A stretch of DNA of 64,000 nucleotides from Cryptomeria japonica (GCF_030272615.1 NC_081405.1:21740047-21804046); one strand, 5' to 3'; positions 1-11,980 are shown, counted from the first letter of the stretch. Numbers and translations are program-made. The notes: a model not told the origin generated them from the sequence alone.

Positions 1-899
1 ATGGCAAAGGAAAATTGGCAGGAAGATCTACAGCTTAGATTGAACCGCAATACCCTAGCACAAGTTCCAAGAAATGTATGCAAGTTCCAAGGTAGGGTAA
101 CACATTTTCATATCGGCGAATACATTGAACCTGGACAAAGTTTGAAGATCTGATGACTATGATTGATCATGGGAAATGTGATCAAGGAGATTAAGCGGTT
201 GGCAAATTGTTTATAAATAAGGAACTGTTTTTAAACAATGCATGCGGGCAAGTGTATGCATAGGGATGCTACATAGTGATTACCGAGCACTGAAGCTTGA
301 AGACCTATTTTGTATAACAAAGTATAAAGCCCAGCAGATGGACAAGATGAGTCCTATATTGTATTGAGAAAATAAGAATCTTCTTTAGCATTTTAGATGT
401 GAAGTTGCAGATAGATTTTTTTTACTGTTATTTTGTGAAGTGACAGAAAATCTCTTAACCGAGTGGACTTAACAGTCTTATTTGTAAAACCCTCTAGCAA
501 GGTGACATTCTGATTGAGTGTTTGAAATCCTTTAACAAGGTCACTTCTAACAAGGTGAAGATCCTAACAGATTTGAGGGAAATCCCTTAACCAGGTCACA
601 TCTAGCAATGTGTTTGTAATCTTTAACAAGATTTTCTTTTAACCCAACATACTCTAGAAGAGTATATTTTTTAGTGGGTCCGAAATCCCACAGTGGTTTT
701 TCCCTATTTGGGTTTCCACGTTAAATCTGGTGTTATGAGTGATATGATGTTTATATATGTTTGAGTTTGCATGTTTAGCAGTTTTGGATATATTACTAAA
801 ATATATGTTACCGAGGTTGAATCTGATGTTTTTATGGAAGATTAAGTTTGTATGATTCATCCCCCCTCTCATCTTATTTGCTTGGCATCTGTACTTACA
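1..899 (+). repeat. Copia-type LTR, 5' end outside the window
   Basis: The stretch ends in the same way as the complete copia LTRs further right. It has a block reading 'gtggtttttccctattt', then 'gggtttccacg', then a C-run followed by CTCTC and a terminal ACA at 897-899. Directly after it, 900-914 resembles a decayed initiator-Met tRNA primer-binding site (compare TGGTATCAGAGC at 41222). Earlier it carries several short 'aacaaggt'-type repeats (about 480-620). The U3 start is not in the window, so the length and orientation partner are unknown. No coding content was seen. Confidence 0.6.
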
Positions 900-1190
900 T
901 TAAGTATCAAAACCATTAATCCTTTCTTTGTAAAAATCACCTTAATTGGTGTCACCCTAACAAGTGTTCATACATTGAGAATAGCATTCTCTGTGGTTTT
1001 TCCCCTAATAGGGTTTTCCACATAAAATCTAGTGTTTCATTGTGTATGGTTTGCTCTAGTTTTCATGCTCATATATTTTGTGCAATATGTGTTAAAGTTA
1101 AGTTGATGCAGATCTGATTTAAGGAATATTGATTCAATGCCCCCTCTCTATTGTCTTTTGCATTAGAATATTCAACATCTTCACCAAACC
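900..1190 (+). repeat. Second LTR-like fragment (R/U5 portion)
   Basis: It repeats the diagnostic order of the preceding LTR: 'gtggtttttcccc', 'gggttttccac', then a C-run with CTCTC near 1140-1150. It is diverged and has no U3 portion. It could be a truncated LTR of a related family lying in tandem, or the start of an element whose body was lost. No primer-binding site is visible after it. Confidence 0.4.
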
Positions 1191-3107
1191 CTTCACTAAA
1201 AGAAAGTTCATTTATTGGCAAGATTTTTTGGGGGTTTGGTAGGTTTTTTGTTTGGGAGATTCCATTTTCTCTCTATTATTGAGGGGCTAATTTCATTTTT
1301 TGTTGTGTCTTATTCTCTTTGAAGGTGTATATATCTTTGTATTAGGGTATTTCAATAGGATTCATTTTTTGAGATCCATCTCTTTACCAACCTAAGCTAT
1401 GATAAAGGTAGATGTTAGTATAGTTTTTAGTTTTACTAGTGGGTTAACTAATTTTCAAAGGCACGGGTTTTTCCTCCACTTTTATTAATATTATTAGGCT
1501 AATAATGTGAGTTAAAATAGTTGAGGCATCACCATCCTACAAAGGAGTTCTGATTTTCTATTTTGGGAATATTATTTACTATCTATAGACCACTTATTGG
1601 TCGCTCTCTATCAGCTATTTTTACAACCTCCACTCTCTCCTTTGTCTATTTAACCTCACTATCTAGCTTGTATTTTACTGTTATTGTAGCTTCTTTTGGA
1701 GAACTCTTAATACAATTATGTTATCATGATATTTCTTGGTTTTCTTTTGTTGAAGCTTTTATAGCTTTTATAGCTTTTATAACTTATAATTCCCCTTAAA
1801 GGGTTTTTGGTCATTCATTTATTTCAAATTTCTAACACATGCTACTTTTAGGGATTCCTCAACTATGAAGTCTTTGGGCCACCTATTCTATCTATCTATC
1901 TTAAATATCCTATCTATTGATCCTATTAGTTGTTTTGAGATTTGTGCCATTGTCCAAACTTGTGTGATAGATCCTACTTATCCTTTTGATCCAACACTAT
2001 GTATGTCCATGGTCTTGAAAGCCACATTGGGCTTTTTATTTTACTTCCATTGGTATCTTTTGTCAATTAGGACAAACCACTATGATTTACTTATGATTGG
2101 AGAAATGATCTAATCCTTTTTTTATCTTTGGATATTTCTATGAATCACATGATGCACTCTTCCAACTATGATTTTTATAACTCACACGATTGGGTGGATT
2201 ATTATATATGAATATCATTCATCATTGATTTATCACATAATTATAATTCTAATTTGCTCATTAGACATGAGTATTGTGAATTTCTTATCATATTAAAATA
2301 TTTATTATTGATCTATCTAACAAGATCTTCCTTTAATCAACTGCATCCTATGTGATAAATCAATTCAAGTGAGGAGAATGCATGATCACTCATTCTCTCA
2401 TTGTTTTATTCAATATATATTGTGAGTGAAAATATTCTCAAGATATCTCATATCCCTTCTCTTCTAGGAATTCATAGATGAACATATATACAAAATATTA
2501 TGACATGTAAGAAAAAAATCAAGCCTTTGCATACTAGTAATGTGTTGATATATTGCATTTGTTTTATGCATGTTTGAGAATGACAAATGCTTTGAGATGT
2601 GTGATTAATACATATAGTTTCACATGCACCTCAAAATGCAGAAAACTATAATAGTGAAAAAAATCCTTAATTCATTTGCACATTTATTTTTGGGCCTACC
2701 TTAGGCAATGCCTTAATGCATTTATATAAACACTATAAATTTTGTACTATTTGTAGATTTTATCTGGCATACAAACCTTGGTTGCCCCTATCCTTATATT
2801 TATCATCTATCCTTATGATTATGTGCATGCAATCATAGTCAATTTAGCTTATATGACTCATTTGATCATTAATCCAATAATAATCCCCAATCCAATCCCA
2901 ATAAATAATAATCTAATCTAGTTGCCTTACCTAGGTTGTGTCTACTTTGTAAAATAAAATAAAATATTTTCACTAGTTGGCCCCATTTAACACTTTGTTC
3001 CAAAGACAACTATATCAAAATATTGACTTTTTTATACTATGTTCATTAACAAAAAAGACATCAATTTGCATGGACATTTGAAGAGATGTAAGTGGATACC
3101 TCTTAGG
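1191..3107. other. AT-rich spacer, nothing recognised
   Basis: I see no coding region with recognisable protein similarity, no tRNA and no clear transposon ends here. Short open frames near 1563-1799 and 1865-2113 have low-complexity hydrophobic translations and no flanking gene signals, so I treat them as chance. Confidence 0.5.
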
Positions 3108-3760
3108 CACATATAATCACAAGAATAATAATTTACATTTTCATTCAACTTCTAAAATCAAGGAAGGAATTTAGAACATATTCTCACACTAATCCTTGTG
3201 CATGTGAATTTCATTGAAAACACTTTAGAACTCATGTGCATTTCTGAAGCCTGTTGTTTGTGAATTTGTTTTTAAATATGACCAACTTGAGATAAACACC
3301 TAGAGATTGCAAACAAGTATATTATTTTCTAATGATTTAATTGTTGATAATCTAAAGGAAAAGGCCTAGAAATCATGAGAGTTCAAATTTGTGTTTACAA
3401 GGAAAATTTGAAGTCGCAAACTAGATTCAAAGAGGCATAATCATATATACATTTGCATTCAACCTCTAAAATTGAGAAATAAAATTCAAAACATTTTCTC
3501 ACACTAATCCTTGTGCATGTGAATTGCATAGAGAACATTTTAGAATTCATGTGCATGTTTGGAACGTGTTGTTTCTAAAAGTGTTTTTAAATATGACCAA
3601 CTTGAGATAAACACCTAGAGACTGCTAGAGACTGCAAAAGAGAATATCATTGTCTAACACTTTAGTTGTTGAGAATCTAAACAAAAAAGTCTAGAAATCA
3701 TGAGAGATCAAGTTTGTGAATACAAAACAAATTTGTAGCCATAAACTAGATCCAAATAGC
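3108..3760. repeat. Tandem duplication, two diverged units of about 325 bp
   Basis: Unit 1 (about 3108-3436) and unit 2 (about 3437-3760) share long matching segments, such as the stretch around 'cacactaatccttgtgcatg' (3186 and 3500) and the one around 'gaccaacttgagataaacac' (3280 and 3596). Unit 2 has an extra short internal repeat near 3621-3633. No function is apparent. An old local duplication is the simplest reading. Confidence 0.8.
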
Positions 3761-4069
3761 AATGCTGACTCAATACATAGTAGAAAAGAATATTCTATTT
3801 TAACATGTACACACAACTATGTAGACAATTCCAAATTTCTAGATATATGAATTCATTATCTTCATCAATTAACATTTGCTGTTTATTTACAAAATGAAAT
3901 TTGTTACTATTTGTTGTATAATTACACTTCCTATCTAAAATAGCCTAATTTAATCCACTTCACTATTTAATTGGTTTGGGTTTAAATGTGTTTCATAATT
4001 AGAAACTTGTATGACACTCGACTCCCAGTTTCATAGGGGCAAGGCTTAGAACTTAACCATTGTTGTTTT

Positions 4070-4121
4070 GCTCACATCAATTGCAAGTGTCCTGTGCTCA
4101 CATCAATTGCAAGTGTCCTGT
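4070..4121. repeat. Perfect 26-bp tandem repeat, two copies
   Basis: Copies at 4070-4095 and 4096-4121 are identical, starting 'gctcacatcaattgc'. They lie downstream of the SPIRAL1-like gene on its strand. The surrounding 3761-4069 holds nothing else I can support. Confidence 0.85.
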
Positions 4122-4494
4122 GCTCAAGTTATATTAGAAGCGCTTCATTTGTAGCCTTTAACCATGACAATCTGAGTTTTACAGACCCCAATTGGAATTC
4201 ATACTGAATGTTCAAATCAAATATTATTAATACAAAGCTCAAAAAGTGAGGCGTACAATAAACACAAAACTAACCCAGATTTACGTTATGAAGAAGATAA
4301 TACATAACGTCTAACATGGATTGTTTTCCAGCAATACAAGCAACAAACAAATGTCTCAAGGGATTGAGATGACCAAACTTGTGAGAACTATTATTTTGGT
4401 TTTTCTTCCAAGAAAAACTGGTATTGTTTATACACAGTTCCCAATCCAAAGAGTCATCTTCGATCAAGAACACACACACAGACGATTGAGCTTC

Positions 4495-4929
4495 TCATTT
4501 CTGTCCTCCAAAGAGATAGCCAAGAGAAGACCCTCCACCTGGTGCACTCTGCACTTTTGTTGAAGGTCGATCCTGAAATCATAAGATACAACACGAATGG
4601 TAATTGTCTTAACAAAATATTATGTTGATCTTATGGTCAGCTTTAAATCATACACATTAAGCAACATATTAAATCTAGAGATTGTAAACCATCCGTAATC
4701 GTACTACCCAATAGACTACTTATATACTTTTGAAGAAAAAGAAAAATGGAATGGAACTTACAGTGATGAAATTCCCACTGTTTTGGCCTTCTGCACGATG
4801 ATAGTTATTTGAGATGGGCCTTTTATTGTCATTGTTTGGAGGGGGGTCTTTTGTGGGCACTGAGGCTTCTCCTCCAAACAGATATCCCAATGAGCTTTGC
4901 CCCCCTCCACTGCAAACACCTCGACCCAT
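4495..4929 (-). CDS. SP1L: SPIRAL1-like microtubule-associated protein (two exons)
   Basis: Exon 1 runs 4929 down to 4762 and exon 2 runs 4572 down to 4495. The 189-bp intron has GT donor (GTAAGT at 4761-4756) and AG acceptor (4574-4573) ends. Together they encode 81 residues. Residues 1-20 match the SPIRAL1 N-terminal signature (MGRGVCSGGG, then QSSLGYLFGG). The C-terminus repeats it as GGGSSLGYLFGG before a final QK. A middle segment GQNSGNFIT joins DRPSTKV exactly at the intron, the position usual for this family. SPIRAL1 proteins bind cortical microtubules in the cytoplasm and affect directional cell growth. The protein is shorter than most family members because the proline-rich middle is short. 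The start was chosen because the family begins with MGRG; an in-frame upstream ATG would add nine unrelated residues. No stop or frameshift was seen, so it is probably functional. Confidence 0.93.
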
Positions 4930-4994
4930 TTCGATTGTATTGCTGGTTAAGCTCAACTATATATTTCTCACTTAAGCTAAAACCCAAATTATAG

Positions 4995-5057
4995 CAATGA
5001 ATAACTCTCTCAATTGGGTATGCTCTATCAATGAATAATTCTCTCAATTGGGCATGC
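4995..5057 (-). repeat. 29-bp imperfect repeat in the leader of the SPIRAL1-like gene
   Basis: Two 29-bp units (4995-5023 and 5029-5057) differ at two positions and contain 'ctctcaattggg'. They sit between the putative TATA box and the start codon, so they are probably in the 5' untranslated leader. Confidence 0.75.
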
Positions 5058-5067
5058 AATATATATG
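5058..5067 (-). promoter_or_regulatory. Putative TATA box of the SPIRAL1-like gene
   Basis: An alternating AT run ('atatatat' at 5059-5066) lies about 130 bp upstream of the start codon. A start site roughly 30 bp downstream would give a leader of about 100 nt. AT runs are common in this window, so this is a tentative assignment. Confidence 0.4.
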
Positions 5068-8039
5068 CTCTAGCTGTGCTCGTTTACATTAAAATGCACT
5101 AAGAAATATGCTTTTCGCAATAGAATATTGAAACTAATATGCCCATGAATTATCTGTATACAAGGAATAAGGAGAATGCCAGCCAAATCCACAGGTAATG
5201 TCCAACCTAGCAGATTTGTCTGATTGCAGAGGGTACGAATAATGCACTAGATTATTCAGATAAGATCACATGAAATCAATTTGATGATTTGCTCAACGTT
5301 GGGGTCCGGTGGCATTCTTTGTAATCTAGTGTACCAGCAATAGAAAACCCTAATTTTTAAAGCGACTTGTCCAACCACAAGCACAAAGGAAAGCAATGAT
5401 TGTGCCTTATTTGAAATGACAGATTACTAAGAAGTGACTCGACCTCCTACTTTTGTTAGGTTTAGGAGCGACAAAAATGGATCAAAAGTCGCCTTTCAAT
5501 TCATTTTTCATACCTGATATTCAAAATAAGTAATAATGGAATCCAAGATGGATGAAAAAGTAAAATGGTTAATCCTATTTTGGGATATATGGTGATGATA
5601 GTTTCTTAAAAAGCTCAAACAATAAATCATAGAGTGAGCTAATAATTGATGTAGGGTTGGTAGGACTGGGCCCATTTTATTCCCTAGACTTTTAACCTTT
5701 TGTTTTGGGTCCCTTTAGATAGTGTTGCTTACGGTCTAATCATTATAAAATCATTATGCTATAATGATTAGTGTATAAAAAGTGTATTTTACTGGTTAAA
5801 AAAAATTAAATCAAATTTAGTTTTGTGTATAAAAACTTAGAAATTGGTTTTAATTTTAAATTTATTTATATATTATTTTAGGTTAAATTGAGAAACACAT
5901 AATTAATCTAATTTTGTTTAATGAAGTGAAAACAAAAATGTCTAAAACACAAATTTAAATTTAACATTCATAGCTTGTGTATTAGGGTGATGTTTTTTGA
6001 TAACCCTTTAACACATTATCCATGATCTAAGAACATCTAATAAAATCAAATAAGTAATCAAGATACACTCATAGCATCATAAAACATCAAAATTATATCA
6101 TCATCTAATATAATCATTCTAGACATCAATACATATCAAATGCTTGTTGTCTTCATTCATCATCACACGATCATTGAATTGGTGGCATGATTTCGACTAA
6201 AAGAGAACAATAATAACTTAACAAACTCATAACTAGTACCTACAACACCATCCCTTTGTAAAAATGTGTTCTAGACATTGAGATGAATAGTGTGGTACAA
6301 CCCAAAGTATAAATCTAATTATTTATGCTTGTAGTAATTAAACAAAGGATGAACAATATAAATCATGTGTAAGTTCAATATGTAGAATTCATGAGCCTAT
6401 TTCTTGGTTAAAGGGAAACCTCTTTTCAAAACTTGTTTTCATTCGAGATAATTTTTTATGCTCTACATACTTATGTAGTCAATTTTTATTTTTATTTTAT
6501 ATAATTTTTTTATAATTTATAGAGCTTGAAATGTCACCTTACATAATTCTTATTTTTAAAACTTTAAACATGGGCTCATTCAAACACTTATAAACCACTT
6601 TTAGAGTCCTATTTTTCTAAAACAAGCTAATATTTTGAGCACTACATAGTGGTTCTATATGTTCTTATTGATAATATCTTAGAGTTATACTTTTAGTAAA
6701 TGTCTCTTTTTTGAGACTTTGTATTATTTGTACATTAAATCCACTTATTAGTAATCATAAATTCACTAAATATTTAAGTGCCATGTTGAACCACTATGAT
6801 TTCTTTAGGGGTTGTTTTTTTTCACCAAAGGGGTAATTTGGTGTTTCTATTCTTTATTTCATTGGTCTCACACTAAATCCCTTTCATTTGAGAATTATTT
6901 GTAATTCATGTGATTATTAGTAGAAGAAAAAATATATAGAAGAAGATTGTATTCAAAGATAAATTAATAAATTATTCTTCTAGATCATGGCATTTCTTCA
7001 CTTGATCAATTGAATCCAACACCTATAAAATTATTGTATGGTCTCTCTCAAGCATCTTATGGAATAAAAATATAATTTGGAAATGAATAATGTAGTTTGA
7101 TTACTTGCATTTAGATCTATGTCCCAATATTATTAGTAGTTTCTGCATCTAAAATGAATGTTGGGGTATGTGCAAGATCATGGTGGGCCAAACAAGCCCT
7201 TAAGTGGCAATGAAAGTTCAGAACAAATAGAGTTAGGAAACTTGACGTAAAAAATTGAATAAGATATCAACATTATTTTAAAAATATGTGAGAATAAAAA
7301 ATTTTGTAGCAAATTGAATGTTGTTTCTAAGACACTAGTTTTTTGAAAAAAAATCTCTTTGATGAAAATTTGAAATTTCAATGCAGTAGTACTAAAATTT
7401 TACGAAAAAAATAAGTAGGTGATTGTCTGACCACCCTAACCACTATCAAATCATAATATTTTTTTATAAGATTTTAGATATAAGTAGAAGACTCATGTTC
7501 GGATGTGACGCATATTTTTTTACGAATATTTTACTACAACTTTTCAAAAGTATAAAAAATTGTATGTCTGACCACCTCAACTTGGTCAAAACTTTATGAA
7601 ATTCAATATTTTTTTTTATCCTATAGTAGGTGAAGAATAAAATATGATGCATGTTTTGGATTCAAAAAATGTGATACCATTTGAAAGTTATAGATGTTTT
7701 TCAATCAGGACTTTAGTCATAATTCAATTAGAAAATAAATAATAATAATTTATTAAAGTCAAAATAAGATAGAAATCATATTTTTGAAAAGATGAGAATG
7801 TCCTTAAAAAACCCTTTTCGTTTCATCAATTTTGGCTAAAAAAAAGTCGTTAGCCACTAGAGCAAAGTCTAGAAAAGCAAGGAAGACTCAAAAACGCATT
7901 TTTTTCTGTTGACTTTTTAGGTTTGGCTTGTCCTAGCGAAATCCCAATGCAATCTTGAGGCAAATACCAAGGCTTCTATTTTTTGTCAGACATATCGGAT
8001 ATTTGATACAAATTGAACATCTGATATAAATCTGAAATC
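5068..8039. other. AT-rich spacer with a short hairpin and weak internal repeats
   Basis: No gene was recognised. A perfect 12-bp inverted repeat (5736-5747 and 5760-5771, 'ctaatcattata' and its complement) encloses a 12-base loop. Around 7420-7650 two stretches share 'gtctgaccacc' followed by a T-run, suggesting a diverged duplication. The region may contain old non-coding transposon remains, but I could not find element ends. Confidence 0.5.
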
Positions 8040-8160
8040 TGATTTTTATTTTCATTTTTTATGAACATAATTAATAATATCTAATATATTATTATATATT
8101 ATATAGTATTAATATATTAATATATATTATATTTATAATATAATATAATATATTATATAT
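8040..8160. repeat. AT-only low-complexity tract
   Basis: Almost every base is A or T, in alternating TATA/TAATA patterns. It directly abuts the GA-rich tract. Confidence 0.85.
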
Positions 8161-8163
8161 TAA

Positions 8164-8361
8164 GATTATAGAGAGAGAGGCTTGGGGAGAGTGAGAGTGA
8201 GAGTGAGATAGGGAGAGGGAGATATAGAGAGAGAGGCTTGGGGAGAGTGAGAGTGAGAGGGATATTAGATACCTTGTTTAGGATAGGGACATTGAGAGAG
8301 GGATAGGGAGATAAGGGGATAGGGAGAGAGAGAGAAGGGGGGAAGGGATCTAGGGAGAGAG
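8164..8361. repeat. GA-rich microsatellite, left part
   Basis: It is purine-rich, with GAGA runs and an internal duplication of a unit starting 'atagagagagaggcttgg' at 8168 and 8223. It continues at 9329 after a solo LTR insertion. Confidence 0.85.
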
Positions 8362-9328
8362 TGTTGGAATCAGGGATCACTGAGAGGGGGGGTGAATCAA
8401 TAATCTACCGGTTAGCAGATTTTCAAACTTAACTTTCAACCACCGGATGCAAACACTTAAAACTAAAATGCAGAAACATGAAACAAACAACCACAAGATC
8501 ATAACACCGGTATTTTTACGTTGAAAACCAAATGGGAAAAACTACGGTGGGATTTGAACCCACAATATTATTCCACTATGGCCAGTAGTAAAACAATATT
8601 ACAAAATAGGAATGCACATGCATTCAAGCACACTACCTAGAGCTCACTACTCAATTACAATAACTCGGAAGGCTACAACCCTCATGGAATTCTCACTGAC
8701 TTACAAAGTTTCTATAGTGATGAATTACAATGTATGAACTCTAAAATAGCATCAACAATGCCTGGATGAGTTCTGGTTAAGTATTGAATACACTGACTCG
8801 ATCACCTTCTCTATAATGTTTTGTTCTGCCATGTTCTTTGTCTCAGTCAGCTACCAGATCAAGAATGCGCACGTGAAACTACACCAAAATGGATTCCTGA
8901 TCACCTCTCATTTGCATACAATCACACCATACACCAAAAAGATCACCCACACCAAACTTATATACCAGAACCACAAAATAGATCATACGTCATGTCAGCC
9001 TTAAGGTGTAACGTGTAGTCACATGTTGGCTTGACCAGATCCAAAAGAATAAATGTAGATCACCAAAACAATAAGGAAATAATGTATCTAAGTCGGCCCA
9101 ATCATCCCAAACACACTTCAATGTACCACAATCACCGAAAAACTTCTAGATTGAAAAATGCTCTGTCTATCCTAAAATACTAGTTAATTAGCTACCAATT
9201 AACACACACTTCTGAATAAGAAGAATCACATCCACTGGATCGAATCTCTACGAAGAGTTGCCATCAATGACAACCCTAAGCCAATAATCAGTCATTGAAA
9301 ACCAGTGGATGAGTGTCAATTTCCAACT
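8362..9328 (-). mobile_element. Inverted copia-type solo LTR, target duplication GAGAG
   Basis: Read on the minus strand it ends with the 'gattcaccccccc' plus CTCTC signature of the copia LTRs in this window, and begins 'gttggaaattgacac'. The + strand boundary reads TGTTGGAATC at 8362 and ends at 9328. The flanks GAGAG (8357-8361) and GAGAG (9329-9333) match, although a GA microsatellite would supply such a match by chance. No internal retrotransposon region is present, so it looks like the product of LTR-LTR recombination. Short open frames inside it (for example 8816-9018) are not genes. Confidence 0.8.
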
Positions 9329-9500
9329 GAGAGAGAGAGTAATTAGGGGGAGGGATCTAGAGAGAGAAAGAGAAGGGGAGAGGGTGAGGGAGAGAGGGAG
9401 AGTGAGAGAGGTAAATGGATATTGTTATCCATCTCCCTTTGCCTTTTCCCTTCTCTCTCCCTATCCCTCCCCCCCCCCCTCTCTCTCTCTCTCTCCCTAT
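9329..9500. repeat. GA-rich then CT-rich microsatellite, right part
   Basis: A purine tract (about 9329-9412) is followed by a pyrimidine tract (about 9430-9500) with a C-run and a CTCTCT run. The two opposed tracts are partly complementary and could fold back. Translations across it are pure low complexity. Confidence 0.85.
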
Positions 9501-9527
9501 TATGTTCATGGAGTAGACTTGTCATGA

Positions 9528-9895
9528 TTTCCAAACTTATACATTGAAGACCATAGTGTACACTCTTTCCCAGAAACTTATCCTTCAACGAATTCTGTGT
9601 GGATTTTTTTTCCAAGCTTAAAAGAAAGCATGCATCCTCACCAACAAGAAGCATTTGATTTTTTGTTGAGAAATATTGGAGGAGGTTTGATTCCAAAAAA
9701 TATGAAACTTCCTACATCACATGAGGTGGGAGATTGTGTTACTTCTCATGCTCTAGGAACATGCAAAATATTTCTCATTATAACTTTTCTAAAGACCTAC
9801 CTAGAATTATTTCCCAGAAGTAGACCTTTGATCATTTCTCCTAAAAATAGGCTTTTCCCTTGGGAAAGAGAGTTCAAGAAGTGGAGTATTGACAT
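9528..9895 (+). pseudogene. CLASSY/DRD1-like SNF2 fragment, upstream piece
   Basis: The frame is open from 9528 and encodes about 122 residues resembling the start of the SNF2 ATPase core in plant CLASSY/DRD1 proteins. These proteins recruit RNA polymerase IV or V for RNA-directed DNA methylation in the nucleus. Recognisable pieces are VWIFFPSLKESMHPHQQEAF, FLIITFLKTYLELFPRSRPL and WEREFKKWSIDI, in family order. The nucleotide-binding Walker A loop, expected as GxGKT, reads GTCKI (about 9750-9765), so ATP binding should be lost. The frame stops at the insertion point of element B. A short continuation follows at 13624. It is a partial gene copy without the rest of the helicase domain. CLASSY rather than another SNF2 subgroup is my judgement from memory of the family. 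Confidence 0.68.
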
Positions 9896-10706
9896 TGATG
9901 CAAGAGCATCCCCAATCTATGAGCAATCTTGCATCAACCAAAAATATTTCCTTTCAGTTTAGTTCTTGTTCAGTTCAGTGTGCAGTTTTTTGTCTTCTTA
10001 TTGGTAGTTGCTTTCTTTTCATTGCAAATCCTATTTCCGATTTTTAGGCTAGTTCATGTGCTCAATTCCATATTTTTCAGTCCATTTTGGATTCTTTTCT
10101 GGCTAGGAATCTCTTCTGGTTTGACTATTTTTGGGTTCTGGGACAGTTCTTGAGCTTACCAGTTGGTTTTCCTTCATTTTCGAAGCAGTTTCTTGGTGTA
10201 TGGATCTATTTGGGATCTTGTTTGATGTTCTTTGGTGTGTGGCCGACCTTCCTATTAATATGCACTTCTTGGTTGTTATTTTTCGGAGGAATTTCTTTCA
10301 TTCTTAGGGCTGACCTAGCTACACATTTCATTTTTCTTGCATTGTTAAATGTAATCTTTTGTGGGTGACCCGGATATGTTCTAGAGGGTATATATAAGGT
10401 ATTATGTAATCATTTGTAGCAAGGTAGAGATCAGAATAAGGATTTAGATTCATGATTAGAGATCTAGTTGACTTTGAGAGTTCTAGATGGATTGTATCTG
10501 GCATGTAGCCTGCATGTGACCAGTTAACTACTGGATGTTCTATGATGAGTGTATGATGATAACCGGTTGGTTGCCAGAGGTTCTGAGACAATAATATGAT
10601 CTGTTTCTGTAATCTTTCTATGTTTTACTGTTGTTTTCATTGTATTACTCTTGTTGCATAAGCCAGATAGTTCTCTTTTGAGGATTCACTAGTTATGGCT
10701 GCATCA
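9896..10706 (+). repeat. 5' LTR of element B
   Basis: 811 bp, bounded by TGATGC and GCATCA. It is closely similar along its whole length to 12805-13623. Open frames inside it (for example 10087-10368) have hydrophobic, gene-like translations but recur in the other LTR with changes, so they are not genes. Confidence 0.92.
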
Positions 10707-10708
10707 AT

Positions 10709-10721
10709 TGGTATCAGATCC
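10709..10721 (+). other. Primer-binding site of element B
   Basis: TGGTATCAGATCC begins three bases after the 5' LTR. It matches the initiator-Met tRNA 3' end used by many plant elements, with one change from TGGTATCAGAGC. Confidence 0.8.
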
Positions 10722-10725
10722 AGTT

Positions 10726-11980
10726 ATGAATCGGTTGGTGGAAGAGTTATTTGCAAACCTTGAGGCATTCCTTTGGGTGGACAGATCGCTAATTGGAGGA
10801 AGGTTGCACGTGTTTTCAAAAGATCATCAAGTGAGGGAAAATTTAAGTCGGTAGTCAGATCGCAGAGTTGAGGCAATTCACCATGGCGGAAGAGGAGATG
10901 TCGTCGAGAAGGATGAACCCTTAGAGGGTAGAGTAGATGATGGAGGATTTCAAGAATGAGATGAGGAGCGAAATCCATAATGCATTGGCTGGTTTGCAGA
11001 GGAATCCAGAATCTGAGGATGAGTATGAAGAAGCTGGTGAAGAGCTTGAGGCGGAAGAGGTTGAAGGACCGGAAGATGGAAGAGAGGAAAGATTCCTGAG
11101 AGCAGTGGCGCAAGCGAGTAAAGTTCATAAAGTTCATAAAGTGGAAGTTTCAAAAAAATTCGGAACATTGAACCCAGAGGATCTGATTGATTGGATCAGA
11201 GGGTTGGAGAATTACTTTGAGTTTGAGAATGTCAAGGACCCATAGAGAGCTCGGTTGACATAGACTAAGTTTAAAGGGCATGTTTCCTTATGGTGAAAAT
11301 AATTGCAGAGAGATAGAGTGGAGAATGGTGAAATGAAGATCACTCGGTGGAGACTAATGGTTGAAAGATTGAAGGCCAAGTTCATAGTGGGAGACTATGA
11401 GTTGGAATTGTTCAAGAATATTAAGAACCTAAAATAGAGAAACATGTTTGTGAAAGAGTATACTAAGGAATTCTACAAGGTGATGATCATATCTAGACAT
11501 AGAGAGCTAGATAGAGAAAAGGTGGCAAGGTACATAAATGGACTTGTATTTAACATTCAGGATGAGATGAGTATGTTGAGGGTTTCCATAGTTGAAGAAG
11601 CTTACCAGTATGCTTTGAAGGTTGAGAAGAAGGTGAGAAGAATACAACCGAATAACCCTAGAGGGAAGGAGAGATTCAAGGGGAAAATGAGTACATAAAA
11701 GCATAATATTGAAGAAGAATCAAAACATAAGTGGAATAAAGAACCATAACTAAAATCATAGAGAAAAGGCAATGGGAGTCCCAGTAGAGAATTTCCCAGC
11801 AAATATTTCAAGTGTGGAAAAACTGGATATAGATTTTATGAAAGTAAGCAGGGAATGGCAAGAAGTTGTGTGGCAAATGAGGAACCGAAAGGTGAAGTTA
11901 TTGGAATTGACTATGCACTAGAGCAAGGAGAATCCCTTATGTTCATAAGACTCATGATGGAGCAGAGTAGTGAAGATACC
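10726..11980 (+). pseudogene. Element B gag remnant
   Basis: The capsid region is recognisable from 10937: an acidic N-terminal segment, then a gypsy gag core with KKFGTLNPEDLIDWIRGLE, and a later segment (11444-11698) containing the VKEYTKEFYKVM and ARYINGL motifs. A degenerate CCHC zinc knuckle lies near 11808-11850, with its first cysteine and its histidine lost. The frame is broken by several stops (first at 11242-11244) and at least one frameshift between 10726 and 10937. Gag would form the particle and bind RNA in an intact element; this copy cannot make it. Confidence 0.8.

Noticed and set aside
1563-2113. Two short open frames on the plus strand
   Set aside because: Their translations are hydrophobic and composition-driven, with no family resemblance, no splice signals and no supporting context.
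4829-5059. Minus-strand frame of 76 codons overlapping the SPIRAL1-like gene
   Set aside because: It reads the SPIRAL1-like exon and leader in another frame; the SPIRAL1 signature is in the other frame.
9343-9696. Minus-strand frame of 117 codons
   Set aside because: Half of it is translated GA/CT microsatellite and the rest lies antisense to the CLASSY-like fragment.
10087-10368. Membrane-protein-like frame near element B
   Set aside because: It lies within the LTR of B and has a changed counterpart at 13055-13336 in the other LTR. The T-rich composition explains the hydrophobic translation.
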